Translations under genes and position numbers: made by a program
DNA from: Nocardia jinanensis
Lineage (GTDB): Bacteria > Actinomycetota > Actinomycetes > Mycobacteriales > Mycobacteriaceae
Direction of reading: 5' to 3'
DNA: 64,000 bases
Assembly (NCBI RefSeq): GCF_014645735.1
Contig: NZ_BMMH01000002.1
Span: 1-64,000 of the forward strand
Notes under the pieces: model-generated
The model's database searches: none
What the model saw: only the letters and a program-made list of their open reading frames with translations
Told to the model about the DNA's origin: nothing
Part shown: in pieces, positions 1 through 7,839 of the stretch
How positions within the stretch are numbered: position 1 is the first letter of the stretch
Layout of the letters: each line of letters begins with the position of its first letter

Positions 1-1033
1 CAAAACCTGCCACGCCGACCGGCGCTGGTCTGAAACCGAAGCCGGTCCCATATCCGTGACGGTTCAACGTGCTCAGCAGGAACTCGGCGGTCATCAGCAC
101 GCCGGTAGTAGTGCAGACGAAGAACACCTCGTCATGGCGGTAGTAGCGGTAGAGCAGCCACAATGACACCGCGACCAGCACGGCGAACAGCACCCGCAGT
201 GTCAACGCCAGCGGCGACGGAATTCCGTAGTAGAGAGCGTTTCCGGCGATGGAGGAGTTGAAATAGTCCCGTGCCTGCAGGCTGTAGGGCAGGGTGCGGG
301 CAAGGTAGTCGGCCGGGTCGACCGACAGCGGCCAGGCGATCGCGATGGCCGCGGCAGGGACGGTGAGCGCGGTCGCGACGGTCGTCCACTGCCGCCGTGC
401 CGCGGCGATCAGCAACAGCGGCACCAGGGTCGGTTTGACGGTGATCGTCACACCGAGAACGACTCCCGCCGCGAGGTCGCGCCGCAGTAGCAGCAATCGG
501 ATGAACGCGACTTGGGCGAGGAAGGTGACCCCGTTGATGTTTCCGAAGTTCAAGGTGTTGATCGTGGCTTCCGAGGCGAACACCGCGATGTAGCAGAGAG
601 GGGCAACAGGCGAGCGCAGCGAGTACCCAAACACCCGCAACAGCAGATAGGTCGCCGCGAGCAAGGCGCCGGCGTTGACGAGGATGAAAAACACCCGAGC
701 AGCGGACTCAGGGAGCAGCCCCAGAGGTGAGAGCAGCAGTGTGGCGCCCGGCGAGTACAGGTAGTGCGGGTTCACCCACGCCAGATTCGCGTCATAGACC
801 GGGCGATGGTCCAGAAAGGCCATGACCGCGGCGTGGACCGGTTTGAAGTCGTCGGTGATACCGGGGTTCAGACCGCGCACCACCCCACTCACGACCATCA
901 CCACAGCCAGCGGCCACGCTATCCGCCGGACCAACTGACCCACCGATACCGGATCGTCATTCCCCAGCAAGCCCCGCAGCACCGATGACTCCCCATACAG
1001 TCGCGCTCCAGATGCGCTCACCCTCCCGGACAT
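1..1033 (-). CDS. AftC-like GT87 arabinofuranosyltransferase, partial (3' end off window)
   Basis: An open frame of 344 codons starts at the ATG at 1033 and runs leftwards off the edge without a stop. It encodes a polytopic membrane protein. An ITDDFKPV motif near residues 59-66 carries the acidic pair expected at the first extracytoplasmic loop of GT-C enzymes. Later come NPHYLYSPG, NTLNFGNINGV and RDYFNSSIAGN. These match, from memory, the mycobacterial AftC/DUF2029 (GT87) family, which adds alpha-1,3 arabinofuranose branches to arabinogalactan and lipoarabinomannan from decaprenyl-phospho-arabinose. The last ~20 residues before the edge (HGYGTGFGFRP) look less like AftC than the rest, so an altered C-terminus is possible. 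A related GT87 mannosyltransferase is the alternative. Confidence 0.75.
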   Translation of the reverse strand, partial: MSGRVSASGARLYGESSVLRGLLGNDDPVSVGQLVRRIAWPLAVVMVVSGVVRGLNPGITDDFKPVHAAVMAFLDHRPVYDANLAWVNPHYLYSPGATLLLSPLGLLPESAARVFFILVNAGALLAATYLLLRVFGYSLRSPVAPLCYIAVFASEATINTLNFGNINGVTFLAQVAFIRLLLLRRDLAAGVVLGVTITVKPTLVPLLLIAAARRQWTTVATALTVPAAAIAIAWPLSVDPADYLARTLPYSLQARDYFNSSIAGNALYYGIPSPLALTLRVLFAVLVAVSLWLLYRYYRHDEVFFVCTTTGVLMTAEFLLSTLNRHGYGTGFGFRPAPVGVAGF

Positions 1034-1753
1034 CGCTCGATTGTGCTCTACAGCCCCATGCCACGCGGCAGATGGAGGCGCCTCAGCCTGAGCCCGTATG
1101 CAGATAGCCGGTATTCGGCCCATCGGGCCTGCCGGTAGCGATCAGCGCTCATGGTCGCCAGTGCGTAGCAGTTCCAGGTGCGCCGCCGCAGATGTTCATC
1201 AAACGATGCGTTCCTGGACGCTCAAGACGAGCAATCATCGCTGTTCAGCGATGTTCACGGTAGGGAATTGTTCGGCTATGACCCTTTTGTGGACACCCCA
1301 GAATTGGGACTGACCGGACTGTGCTCACCGGCCTGGCCTGCGCCGCGTGTCCGGATCGGCGGTCGGCGGCCCGCGGCATGGGTAGGGTCGCGGGATGATC
1401 GACCTAGATGAGTCCGGTGAGTGCGTGCTGATGGTCCGCTCGGATAGCACCGGTGCGGCGCCACCACCCTCATGCCAAATGCAGCCGCATACCCGGCCGC
1501 TGCAGCTGCTCGACACCCACCGGACTCAGCGGATCACTCCCGGCGCATCATGACCACGGAACCCGCCGCCCGGCGAACCGGCGCCAACCCCCCTAACGTA
1601 GTCCGCGCGCGTTCGGGGCCCGCGCACTACGCGGCACTGCTGACACCCCGGGCGCTGTCGGCGGCCGGATTACCTTTGCAGCGCGACGTCGGTCTGCGCG
1701 TTACGCAGGCGATCGCTGTGGCGAGAGCAGCACGACGCCCCGGCCGTTCGCGT
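1034..1753. other. non-coding stretch between divergent genes
   Basis: No convincing gene was found in this 720-bp interval between the divergent GT87 gene and the alcohol dehydrogenase. The dehydrogenase frame stays open upstream to 1472, but the added residues are Ala/Arg/Pro-rich and unlike the family, so they are treated as non-coding. The interval should hold both promoters; no clear -10/-35 pair was identified. Confidence 0.4.
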
Positions 1754-2809
1754 ATGAGGGGACTCATCGCCCGGCCTGGTGGGCGGCTGGCCTGGCAGTC
1801 GATACCGGCACCCGAACTGACCGGACCCGAGGCGGCCGTGGTGCGCCCCCTGGCGGTCGCCACCTGCGACCTCGATCGGGCGATGATGCTCGGCCGCACC
1901 CCTTTTCCGTTGCCGCTTCACCTGGGCCACGAGTGTGTGGCGGAGGTGACGGAGGTGGGCGAGGCGGTGACCTCTGTGCGTGTAGGGGATCGCGTTGTCG
2001 TACCTTTCCAGATCAGTTGCGGCCGGTGCCCGGCATGCCGGACCGGTTATACCGGTAGCTGCCGGACGGTCCCGCCGACAGCAATGTACGGCTTCGGTCT
2101 GGGCGGCGGCCTGTGGGGAGGAGCGCTGGGCGACTTACTCGCCGTCCCCTACGCCGACGCCATGCTGGTTCCGCTACCCCCCGGTGTGGACCCGGCCTCC
2201 GCGGCCGGCGTCGGCGACAACATCTGCGACGCCTACCGGCAGATCGCCCCCCACCTGCCCCGCCTGCTGGCTGCAGACCCCGCAACCGAAGTCCTCATCG
2301 TCGGCCGCCTCGACGACCACAACCCGCTCACCTCCAGCACCCCCCTCTACGCCGCACAGATCGCCCGCGCACTCGGCGCCCGCAACGTCAGCGTCGTCGA
2401 CGGCCGCGCAGCGGTCCGCAAACGCGCAACCCTTCTCGACATCCAACCGCTGGAACCGCGACGGCACCGCTCCTGGCCCACCGCCTCACTGACCGTGGAC
2501 AGCACCGGCACCCCACAGGGCCTGCGCCGCGTCCTGGCCCACACCGCCCCGGACGGGACCTGTACCTGCGTGTGGTCGCTGCACCGCCGCGCGGGCATCC
2601 CCCTGGCCGCGAGCTATGTCCGCAACGTCACCCTGCACATCGGACGCAGCCACGTCCGTACCGTCATGCCCGAGGTCCTCGACCTCATGGCAACCGGCCG
2701 CATTCAGCCCGAACTCGTCACCACCCTCACCACCACCTTCGACCGCGCACCCCGGGCGCTGGCCGAGCACTGCCATGACGACGCGATCAAAACCGTCCTG
2801 ACCAACTGA
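1754..2809 (+). CDS. zinc-dependent alcohol dehydrogenase (MDR family)
   Basis: About 351 residues from the ATG at 1754, where the family-like MRGLIARPGG begins. The GroES-like half has catalytic-zinc residues (TCDLD, LGHE) and the complete structural zinc knuckle CGRCPACRTGYTGSC. It is therefore a medium-chain dehydrogenase of the zinc alcohol dehydrogenase type, presumably oxidising an alcohol with NAD(P). The place of the nucleotide-binding GxGxxG motif is taken by VLIVGRLDDHNP, so cofactor binding is unusual or lost. No Shine-Dalgarno stands out at this start, and an upstream start at 1550 or 1472 cannot be excluded. It stands alone, convergent with the next operon. Substrate unknown. Confidence 0.72.
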   Translation: MRGLIARPGGRLAWQSIPAPELTGPEAAVVRPLAVATCDLDRAMMLGRTPFPLPLHLGHECVAEVTEVGEAVTSVRVGDRVVVPFQISCGRCPACRTGYTGSCRTVPPTAMYGFGLGGGLWGGALGDLLAVPYADAMLVPLPPGVDPASAAGVGDNICDAYRQIAPHLPRLLAADPATEVLIVGRLDDHNPLTSSTPLYAAQIARALGARNVSVVDGRAAVRKRATLLDIQPLEPRRHRSWPTASLTVDSTGTPQGLRRVLAHTAPDGTCTCVWSLHRRAGIPLAASYVRNVTLHIGRSHVRTVMPEVLDLMATGRIQPELVTTLTTTFDRAPRALAEHCHDDAIKTVLTN

Positions 2810-3056
2810 ACACCCGAGTCCAGTGGAACGCCGGCCCGCGGAGAGCAGGCCCCAATGCGGGCTCACCCCTTAATGAGCGGAACGCGCCCCCTCTAGCCAG
2901 GCCGCGGCCTTCGTCTCCCCTGATCACCTGTCCGTAAACCGATCGGTTGTTGCACACTGCCCCTCGGTGGGCTCAGCGCCCTGGTCGGTCGGCGCGGGGC
3001 GCTGTTCAAGAATCGTGTCGCCGGTCGGCAGCCCCCGAGAGGTGGCCATAGACAAA

Positions 3057-3087
3057 GGTCTGCCCCGCCATATAGGCGAGGCAGACC
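3057..3087. terminator. hairpin terminator between convergent genes
   Basis: GGTCTGCC..GCC and GGC..GGCAGACC pair around an ATATA loop, giving 8+3 bp with a small internal loop. It lies in the 347-bp gap (2810-3156) between the dehydrogenase and the convergent 3157-3982 operon. No other feature was seen in that gap. Confidence 0.55.
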
Positions 3088-3156
3088 GGGTCGGGGCTTG
3101 CCTGATGTAAGCACAGGCTGGGCAGCTTTTGCCGCGGCGGAAGCCGTCAGCTGCGC

Positions 3157-3603
3157 TTATCTGCTTTCGTACTGGTCGACGAGGTGGTGGTAGAAGCTGT
3201 TCTCCGGGTCTTCCAGCGAGATCGGGCGCAGGCCGACGATGACCTTTCGGTTGGCAGCTGCCGAGAATCCGTTCCTGGAGAGGCCGAGATCCTCAACGAT
3301 CGCCTTCGTGAGGTCGTCCAGTTCTTCGTCGGTCACGTAGACAGCGAGGCGGCATTCGACCGGGACGTCTTGCTGGTTGTATGCCTCTCCCCACGCACGC
3401 TGAGCGAACTCGTTGAGAGCAGTGACCTGACCGAACGCGGTGAAACACGGGATGCGGTTCGCTCCGTGGACGCGCTGGGCGCTCTCCTCGAGGAGCAACG
3501 CCACTGGGTGGATGCCCTCGCCGTCGAGCGCGCCCGGCCCCGTGGCCTCGGGCGGACCGAGCTCCACCGAGAGCTCCCACACTTGACGTTCGTCATCGTC
3601 CAC
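3157..3603 (-). CDS. hypothetical acidic protein
   Basis: 148 residues, unrecognised. ATG at 3603 has an AGGAAGG sequence about 10 nt upstream. The sequence is acidic (MDDDERQVWELSVELG, YVTDEELDDLTKAIVEDLG) with no signal peptide or membrane segment, so it is probably cytoplasmic. It begins 16 bp after the stop of the secreted-protein gene upstream and is probably co-transcribed with it. Composition and good third-position GC support it over the overlapping plus-strand frame. Whether it relates functionally to its secreted neighbour cannot be told from sequence. Confidence 0.6.
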   Translation of the reverse strand: MDDDERQVWELSVELGPPEATGPGALDGEGIHPVALLLEESAQRVHGANRIPCFTAFGQVTALNEFAQRAWGEAYNQQDVPVECRLAVYVTDEELDDLTKAIVEDLGLSRNGFSAAANRKVIVGLRPISLEDPENSFYHHLVDQYESR

Positions 3604-3619
3604 TCGGGACCTTCCTGTT

Positions 3620-3982
3620 CTATCGTTTCCATGCTTTTTCTTTGCGGCAGTGCTTCACCTTGCGGCCCTGGGGCGCGTCCGCTTGCGCCTGGTTCCAGGC
3701 GTCTTTCTCGGCCGCAGCCTCATTCTTCCCCTTACCCGTGAACTTCTTCGGTCCGGTGGCATTTGTCCCATCGAGATCCGTGAAGTAGCAGGACAACGTG
3801 ACGTAATGCGTGGCAGCGAACTCGAACTGCCACTCTGGCTGCACGACAGTGGCAGACTCCCCGGCGTTGACCGGTGCGTGGGCTGCGGCCTGCCCGACAC
3901 CGATCGATGCGGTCCCGGCAGCGCAGGCTGCCGCCACAGCTATCGCAGTAAGCATCCGGCGACCGGCCATAGTGAACTGCAT
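3620..3982 (-). CDS. small secreted protein
   Basis: 120 residues from ATG 3982, chosen because GGGAGG lies 6 nt upstream; a longer frame reaches 4051. The N-terminus is a clear Sec signal peptide: MAGRR followed by a hydrophobic AIAVAAACAAG core and AAAHA, a plausible signal peptidase I site. The mature part has two cysteines (one in LSCYF, one in VKHCRK) that could form a disulphide, and a very lysine-rich C-terminal half (KKFTGKGKNE, KVKHCRKEKAWKR). No family was recognised. It heads a two-gene operon with the acidic 148-residue protein. A secreted basic protein next to an acidic cytoplasmic one is compatible with a toxin/immunity pair, but nothing proves it. Confidence 0.65.
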   Translation of the reverse strand: MQFTMAGRRMLTAIAVAAACAAGTASIGVGQAAAHAPVNAGESATVVQPEWQFEFAATHYVTLSCYFTDLDGTNATGPKKFTGKGKNEAAAEKDAWNQAQADAPQGRKVKHCRKEKAWKR

Positions 3983-4191
3983 TGTGTCCCTCCCGAGAAT
4001 TTTGTCTGTTCTTCTCTTTCTTGGACGGGCCTGGAACGCAACAGGTTTCACGACCCACTGTGATGTGCGTCATAGACGAGGCGCGGTATCGGTCGAGGGC
4101 ATCGGCCCGATGCGCCGTTCGTGGCAAACAGGTCGCCGGGAGGTTGGCACGCAGACCCGCCTACTCCGACGATGCGGGGCCGGGACCGTGC

Positions 4192-4749
4192 TCACCGCAA
4201 TGTGGGAGCACGCAGGTAGTTGTAGACGGTCTGGCGCGTGACCCCGAACTCGGCTGCCAGCACCGACTTCGATTCGCCGGCCTCGGCCCGGGCCCGCAAC
4301 TGGCCGATCTGGTCGGCAGTGAGCGCCGGCGCGCGACCGGTGTAGGCGCCGCGGGCCTTGGCCGCGGCGATGCCTTCACGTTGGCGTTCCAGGATCAGGG
4401 CGCGTTCGAATTCGGCGAAGGCGCCCATGATCGACAGCAGCAGGTTGGCCATGGGGGAGTCTTCGCCGGTGAAGGTCAGCGATTCCTTGACGAACACCAC
4501 CTTCACGCCCTTGCTGGTCAGGGTGCGGACGAGCTGGCGGAGGTCGTCGAGGTTGCGGGCGAGCCGGTCCATGGAGTGCACGATCACCTCGTCACCTTCT
4601 CGGACGAACGCGAGCAGCTCGTCGAGCTTGGGCCGGCTAGCCTCCTTCCTGGAGGCCTTGTCGGTGAACGTCTTCTCGACCTCGACGCAGTCGAGCTGCC
4701 GCACGGTGTTCTGATCGAGTGTGCTCACCCGGATGTAGCCGACCCGCAT
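4192..4749 (-). CDS. serine recombinase (resolvase/invertase, Tn3 TnpR type)
   Basis: 185 residues, the normal length of small serine resolvases. The N-terminus MRVGYIRVSTLDQN carries the catalytic Ser9. HSMDRLARNLDDL and ERALILERQREGI are the usual catalytic-domain and E-helix segments. The C-terminal ~45 residues form the helix-turn-helix (SVLAAEFGVTRQTVYNYL). Such enzymes resolve transposon cointegrates or invert DNA at res/gix-like sites. The gene lies 5 kb from the truncated Tn3 transposase but outside that element's terminal repeats, so a common origin is only possible. The upstream intergenic DNA holds a candidate recombination site. Confidence 0.9.
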   Translation of the reverse strand: MRVGYIRVSTLDQNTVRQLDCVEVEKTFTDKASRKEASRPKLDELLAFVREGDEVIVHSMDRLARNLDDLRQLVRTLTSKGVKVVFVKESLTFTGEDSPMANLLLSIMGAFAEFERALILERQREGIAAAKARGAYTGRAPALTADQIGQLRARAEAGESKSVLAAEFGVTRQTVYNYLRAPTLR

Positions 4750-4773
4750 GCGAATTCCTTTCCCGCCGACCGA

Positions 4774-4814
4774 TTGTCAACTTGGACTCTAGGAACCCAG
4801 TGGACAACTGTCAA
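4774..4814. other. candidate res-type recombination site
   Basis: TTGTCAACTTGGAC and, in opposite orientation, GTGGACAACTGTCAA form an imperfect dyad about 25 bp upstream of the resolvase start. Serine resolvases usually have their res subsites just upstream of tnpR, so position and symmetry fit. Only one subsite is visible. Confidence 0.25.
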
Positions 4815-5022
4815 TTAACGCCGGAGGGGATTCTATCTTTACGCATTTCGTCTCGGTGGCTGTTGTCTATTTAGGCTCTACTCCAGATAGACGCACGCTT
4901 TGGGAAGGGTCATAGGGGAGCGACATTGGTTTTCGAGATCGTGGAACCAGCGGCCCGGCCGGTGCGTCTAGCTCTTCGTGGGTCGGGTATGAGTGGTCGG
5001 GAGTGTGATCGAGAGGATTGGG

Positions 5023-5361
5023 ATGGCAGAGGGGCAGCAGCCGGTCACTGTGGACCCGGCCGCGATGGCTGATGCTGCGACGTTTTTCGGGTCGATGGCG
5101 ACGACGTTGATCAATGCGGTCAAGGACGTGGACGCCAACATGGAGTTCCTGCAGGGTACGTGGCAGTCCGCGGCGGCGACCGCGTATGCCGGCGGTTGGG
5201 AGGAGGCTCGCACCGGTGCGTTGGAGGTGCTGGAGTCGCTGGGGGATATGGCCGAGTTGATGGGGGTGCAGGGGATGGACTTTCAGGGCACCGATTCGGA
5301 TCTGTCCGGCGATCTGGCCGACCATGCTGCTGCCGCCGCGCCGAGTTCGCTGCGGCTGTAG
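5023..5361 (+). CDS. WXG100-family (ESAT-6-like) protein
   Basis: 112 residues from ATG 5023 (GAGAGG about 6 nt upstream; an earlier in-frame start at 4993 lacks this). Two helices flank a W47-Q-S turn (EFLQGTWQSAAATAYAGGW), a mild variant of Trp-Xaa-Gly. This is the hairpin fold of type VII secretion substrates. It is followed 15 bp later by a canonical WXG100 protein and then by an ADP-ribosyltransferase toxin-like protein. The two small proteins could form the heterodimer that targets the large effector to an ESX apparatus. No secretion machinery genes (eccC, eccB) are in the window. Confidence 0.85.
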   Translation: MAEGQQPVTVDPAAMADAATFFGSMATTLINAVKDVDANMEFLQGTWQSAAATAYAGGWEEARTGALEVLESLGDMAELMGVQGMDFQGTDSDLSGDLADHAAAAAPSSLRL

Positions 5362-5376
5362 ACGGGCGGAGACGTT

Positions 5377-5703
5377 ATGGGTGGGCCGCTGGGCGGCGGA
5401 TACCGGGTGGACCTGACCGAGTTGGAAGCGGCAGGGGATCGGCTCGGCAACCTGATCGGGTTCTTGGAGGACTGTCTCGATCAGATCGAGAAGCGGGTGG
5501 GTGTGCTGCGGCAGGGCTGGTCCGGTGAGGCGGCAGGCGCCTACGACGACGCGCATGCCGACTGGCTTACCGGCGTGCAGGATATGAAGGACGGTCTGTT
5601 GCGGATGCAGGAAGCTGCTCGGACCGCGCACGCGAATTACACCAGCGCCGCGCAGACCAATGTGGCGATGCTGGGCCGCGGGCCGGTCCCCGGCGTGCAG
5701 TGA
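5377..5703 (+). CDS. WXG100-family protein with canonical WSG turn
   Basis: 108 residues. Two amphipathic helices are joined by the W48-S-G50 turn (VLRQGWSGEAAGAYDDAH), the type VII secretion signature. Its stop codon overlaps the GTG start of the downstream effector (GTGA overlap at 5700-5703), so translation is probably coupled. It likely dimerises with the preceding WXG100 protein or acts as secretion partner of the effector. ESX partner function is family knowledge; pairing here is inference from gene order. Confidence 0.88.
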   Translation: MGGPLGGGYRVDLTELEAAGDRLGNLIGFLEDCLDQIEKRVGVLRQGWSGEAAGAYDDAHADWLTGVQDMKDGLLRMQEAARTAHANYTSAAQTNVAMLGRGPVPGVQ

Positions 5704-7187
5704 CCGATACCGCCACGATTGATGTAGACCCGCAGGTCTACTACGACGCCACCACGGCGCTGACGAATGCTTCGATGGCGTTCGCTCGTGCGGTCGATGA
5801 TCGGTGGTCGGCGTTGGCCGACTGCGAGCAGATGGCCGGCTCCTACGACGATGCCAAGACCTGGGCTACCGACTACGACGCCCGCGCGAACGAGGCCATC
5901 ACCACGTCGAGGATGCTGTGGGAGGCGGCCTGGTCGTATTGCTCGCTGCTGGGCGAGATGGGCTACAACCACGCGATGGCCGACTGGTCGTCGGTGATCG
6001 GCAACACCGCCCCGCAACCGGCCTACCCACCACTGCCGAACTGGCTCAGCATCACTTGCCGTCCGGACCTCCCGTCGGCTGGCGGTCCGGGTAACGGCCT
6101 GGTGGCCGAGGGTCTTTCTGGTGCGGTCGATCTGCTGGACGAGATCGGGGTGGTGATCCCCGACGGCGACACCGGCAAGCTGGGCAACGCGGCCCGGATC
6201 TGGTCGGAGATGACCGCCGATCAGGCGGTGGCGAATTTCGCGGCCGAGTTGAACCGCATTGCCGACATGTTCGCCACCGTGACCACACCGGAAGCGGTAT
6301 TCATCGACGAAGACCTGCGCCGGATGGCCACCGCCGCCACCGAGGTCGCCGGGCAGCTCGGCGAAATCGGTACAGCGGTCAACGAACACCTCGTATCGCT
6401 GCAAGAGCTGCGTAACCAGCTCAAAGACCAGCTCATCGAGCTCGGTAAGGAGATCGGCAAAGAGGTCCTGATCGGTATCGGCCTGTCGGTGATCACCGCC
6501 GGTTTCGGTGCGGCGCTGGCCACCGCCCGCGGCGCCGCGGCGGTCAAGAAGTTCGCCGGGCCGATCCGCGCGCTGGTGGTCGCGTTCAAATCCGCGAAGA
6601 TCACCAAAGGAGTCAAGACCACCCATACGCCCGCCACACACCAGCCCACCTTGGCCGAGCTGGCGGCGCTGAAGCCGACGAAGGCCCCGACGAAGCCGAC
6701 CACGGCGGCCCCCAAGAAAGCTCTCACCGAAGACGACCACATCGCGATCAACTCATACACGGGTATGGGATACCGAAACCTCAACCAGGCACTACGCAAC
6801 CCGTTGACCGATCCTGACGCCTACACCCAGCAGCGTATCGACGCCTTGAACCAGGCTCTCGGCAAGCTGCCGGACCACCAAGGCCCGGTGGTCCGGCACA
6901 CGAACCTGCCCGAACAGGAACTGGCCAAATACCAGCCTGGTCAAACCGTCCTCGAAACCGGGTTCACCTCGACCACCAAGAACCCCAACGGGGCAAGTGC
7001 CCTGTTCGAAGGCGGCAGTAACGTGGAGTTTCAGATCATCTCCAAAACGGGCAAAGACGTCTCCGGACTGTCCAAGTCCCCCGAGGAGATGGAAGTGCTG
7101 TTCCGGTCCGGAACACCGTTCGCGTGCACACAGCGATGGACAGACCCAGCGACCGGCCGGACCTTCATCCGGCTCGTCGAGCAATAG
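5700..7187 (+). CDS. WXG-type effector with C-terminal ADP-ribosyltransferase domain
   Basis: 495 residues. Residues 1-260 are helical with Trp-rich heptads, resembling the N-terminal targeting part of ESX polymorphic toxins. Residues 255-275 are hydrophobic (LIGIGLSVITAGFGAALA), possibly membrane-inserting. A Lys/Pro/Thr-rich linker covers ~300-340. Residues 341-495 form an ART domain: ALTEDDHIAINSYTGMGYRNLN opening in two parts, R399 in VVRHT, the STS-like strand GFTSTT (421-426), and E463-M-E465, an ExE pair. R-S-E with ExE is typical of arginine-specific mono-ADP-ribosyltransferases of the VIP2/C3-like group. It would modify a host or rival protein using NAD. The small gene just downstream may encode its immunity protein. 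Confidence 0.82.
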   Translation: MTDTATIDVDPQVYYDATTALTNASMAFARAVDDRWSALADCEQMAGSYDDAKTWATDYDARANEAITTSRMLWEAAWSYCSLLGEMGYNHAMADWSSVIGNTAPQPAYPPLPNWLSITCRPDLPSAGGPGNGLVAEGLSGAVDLLDEIGVVIPDGDTGKLGNAARIWSEMTADQAVANFAAELNRIADMFATVTTPEAVFIDEDLRRMATAATEVAGQLGEIGTAVNEHLVSLQELRNQLKDQLIELGKEIGKEVLIGIGLSVITAGFGAALATARGAAAVKKFAGPIRALVVAFKSAKITKGVKTTHTPATHQPTLAELAALKPTKAPTKPTTAAPKKALTEDDHIAINSYTGMGYRNLNQALRNPLTDPDAYTQQRIDALNQALGKLPDHQGPVVRHTNLPEQELAKYQPGQTVLETGFTSTTKNPNGASALFEGGSNVEFQIISKTGKDVSGLSKSPEEMEVLFRSGTPFACTQRWTDPATGRTFIRLVEQ

Positions 7188-7202
7188 CAGGAGGTACAGA
7201 CG

Positions 7203-7457
7203 ATGCCCGACCGTTCCGCCGGAAAGGTCTTCTACACCCCTGAGGAGTGGGAGGCCGCCGGCCACAAAACGATGAGCCAAGAAGAGATGGACGCGGCAAA
7301 CGCACAGTTCGATGCGTGGGAACGCACCCGCGACCCCGACGCCCCCGGCCCGGTCCCCGGATTCGGCGGCAAGTTCTCCGACGACCTCGCCGGAACCGAG
7401 TACGACCCCGACGCCCCCGGCATCCCCGACCACCTGCGCAAAGACCCCGGACAGTAA
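7203..7457 (+). CDS. small acidic protein downstream of ART effector (immunity candidate)
   Basis: 84 residues. ATG 7203 follows a strong AGGAGG, 15 bp after the effector stop. It is acidic and Pro/Asp-rich (DPDAPGPVPGFGG, YDPDAPGIPDHL) with two near-identical DPDAPG segments, lacks a signal peptide or membrane segment, and has no recognised family. Being last in the WXG100-WXG100-ART operon, just before a terminator, is the usual place of a polymorphic-toxin immunity gene. That role is inferred from position only. An alternative is an accessory effector fragment. Confidence 0.7.
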   Translation: MPDRSAGKVFYTPEEWEAAGHKTMSQEEMDAANAQFDAWERTRDPDAPGPVPGFGGKFSDDLAGTEYDPDAPGIPDHLRKDPGQ

Positions 7458-7482
7458 GGGACGCCTCCCACGCACCCTCTTG

Positions 7483-7516
7483 AGCACTCCCGGCCGAAGA
7501 AGCAGCCGGGAGTGCT
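7483..7516 (+). terminator. terminator of WXG/ART operon
   Basis: AGCACTCCCGGC and GCCGGGAGTGCT form a perfect 12-bp stem around a 10-nt loop, 26 bp after the last operon gene. The remaining gap to 7839 holds nothing recognisable beyond a presumptive promoter for the protease gene. Confidence 0.75.
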
Positions 7517-7839
7517 GCCTATCTGGGGTGTACCCCATATAGACAGCTGTCCTCTCCTGCAACTGGCCTGTCCCCGGCAAGTGTCATCCTTCCGCAGTCG
7601 GGGCAGTTCTGATCACTGCAAGCGGCCTGTTTGCTTTCCACGACGCAACTCGGTGCGGCTACGGAGAGCGAGTAGGGCTTTCCACGCCCAGGTGCGACGC
7701 GACGCGCCGCCTTGCTGAATATCCAATTTCCGCTGGCAGACGTGATTTTATGCATAACATCTCGTGGTTTAGAACATCATTCCGGTAGTGCACCGCAGAG
7801 CCAGCTGAGCGCGCACGCTCATTCTGAAGGGCAGTGGTT

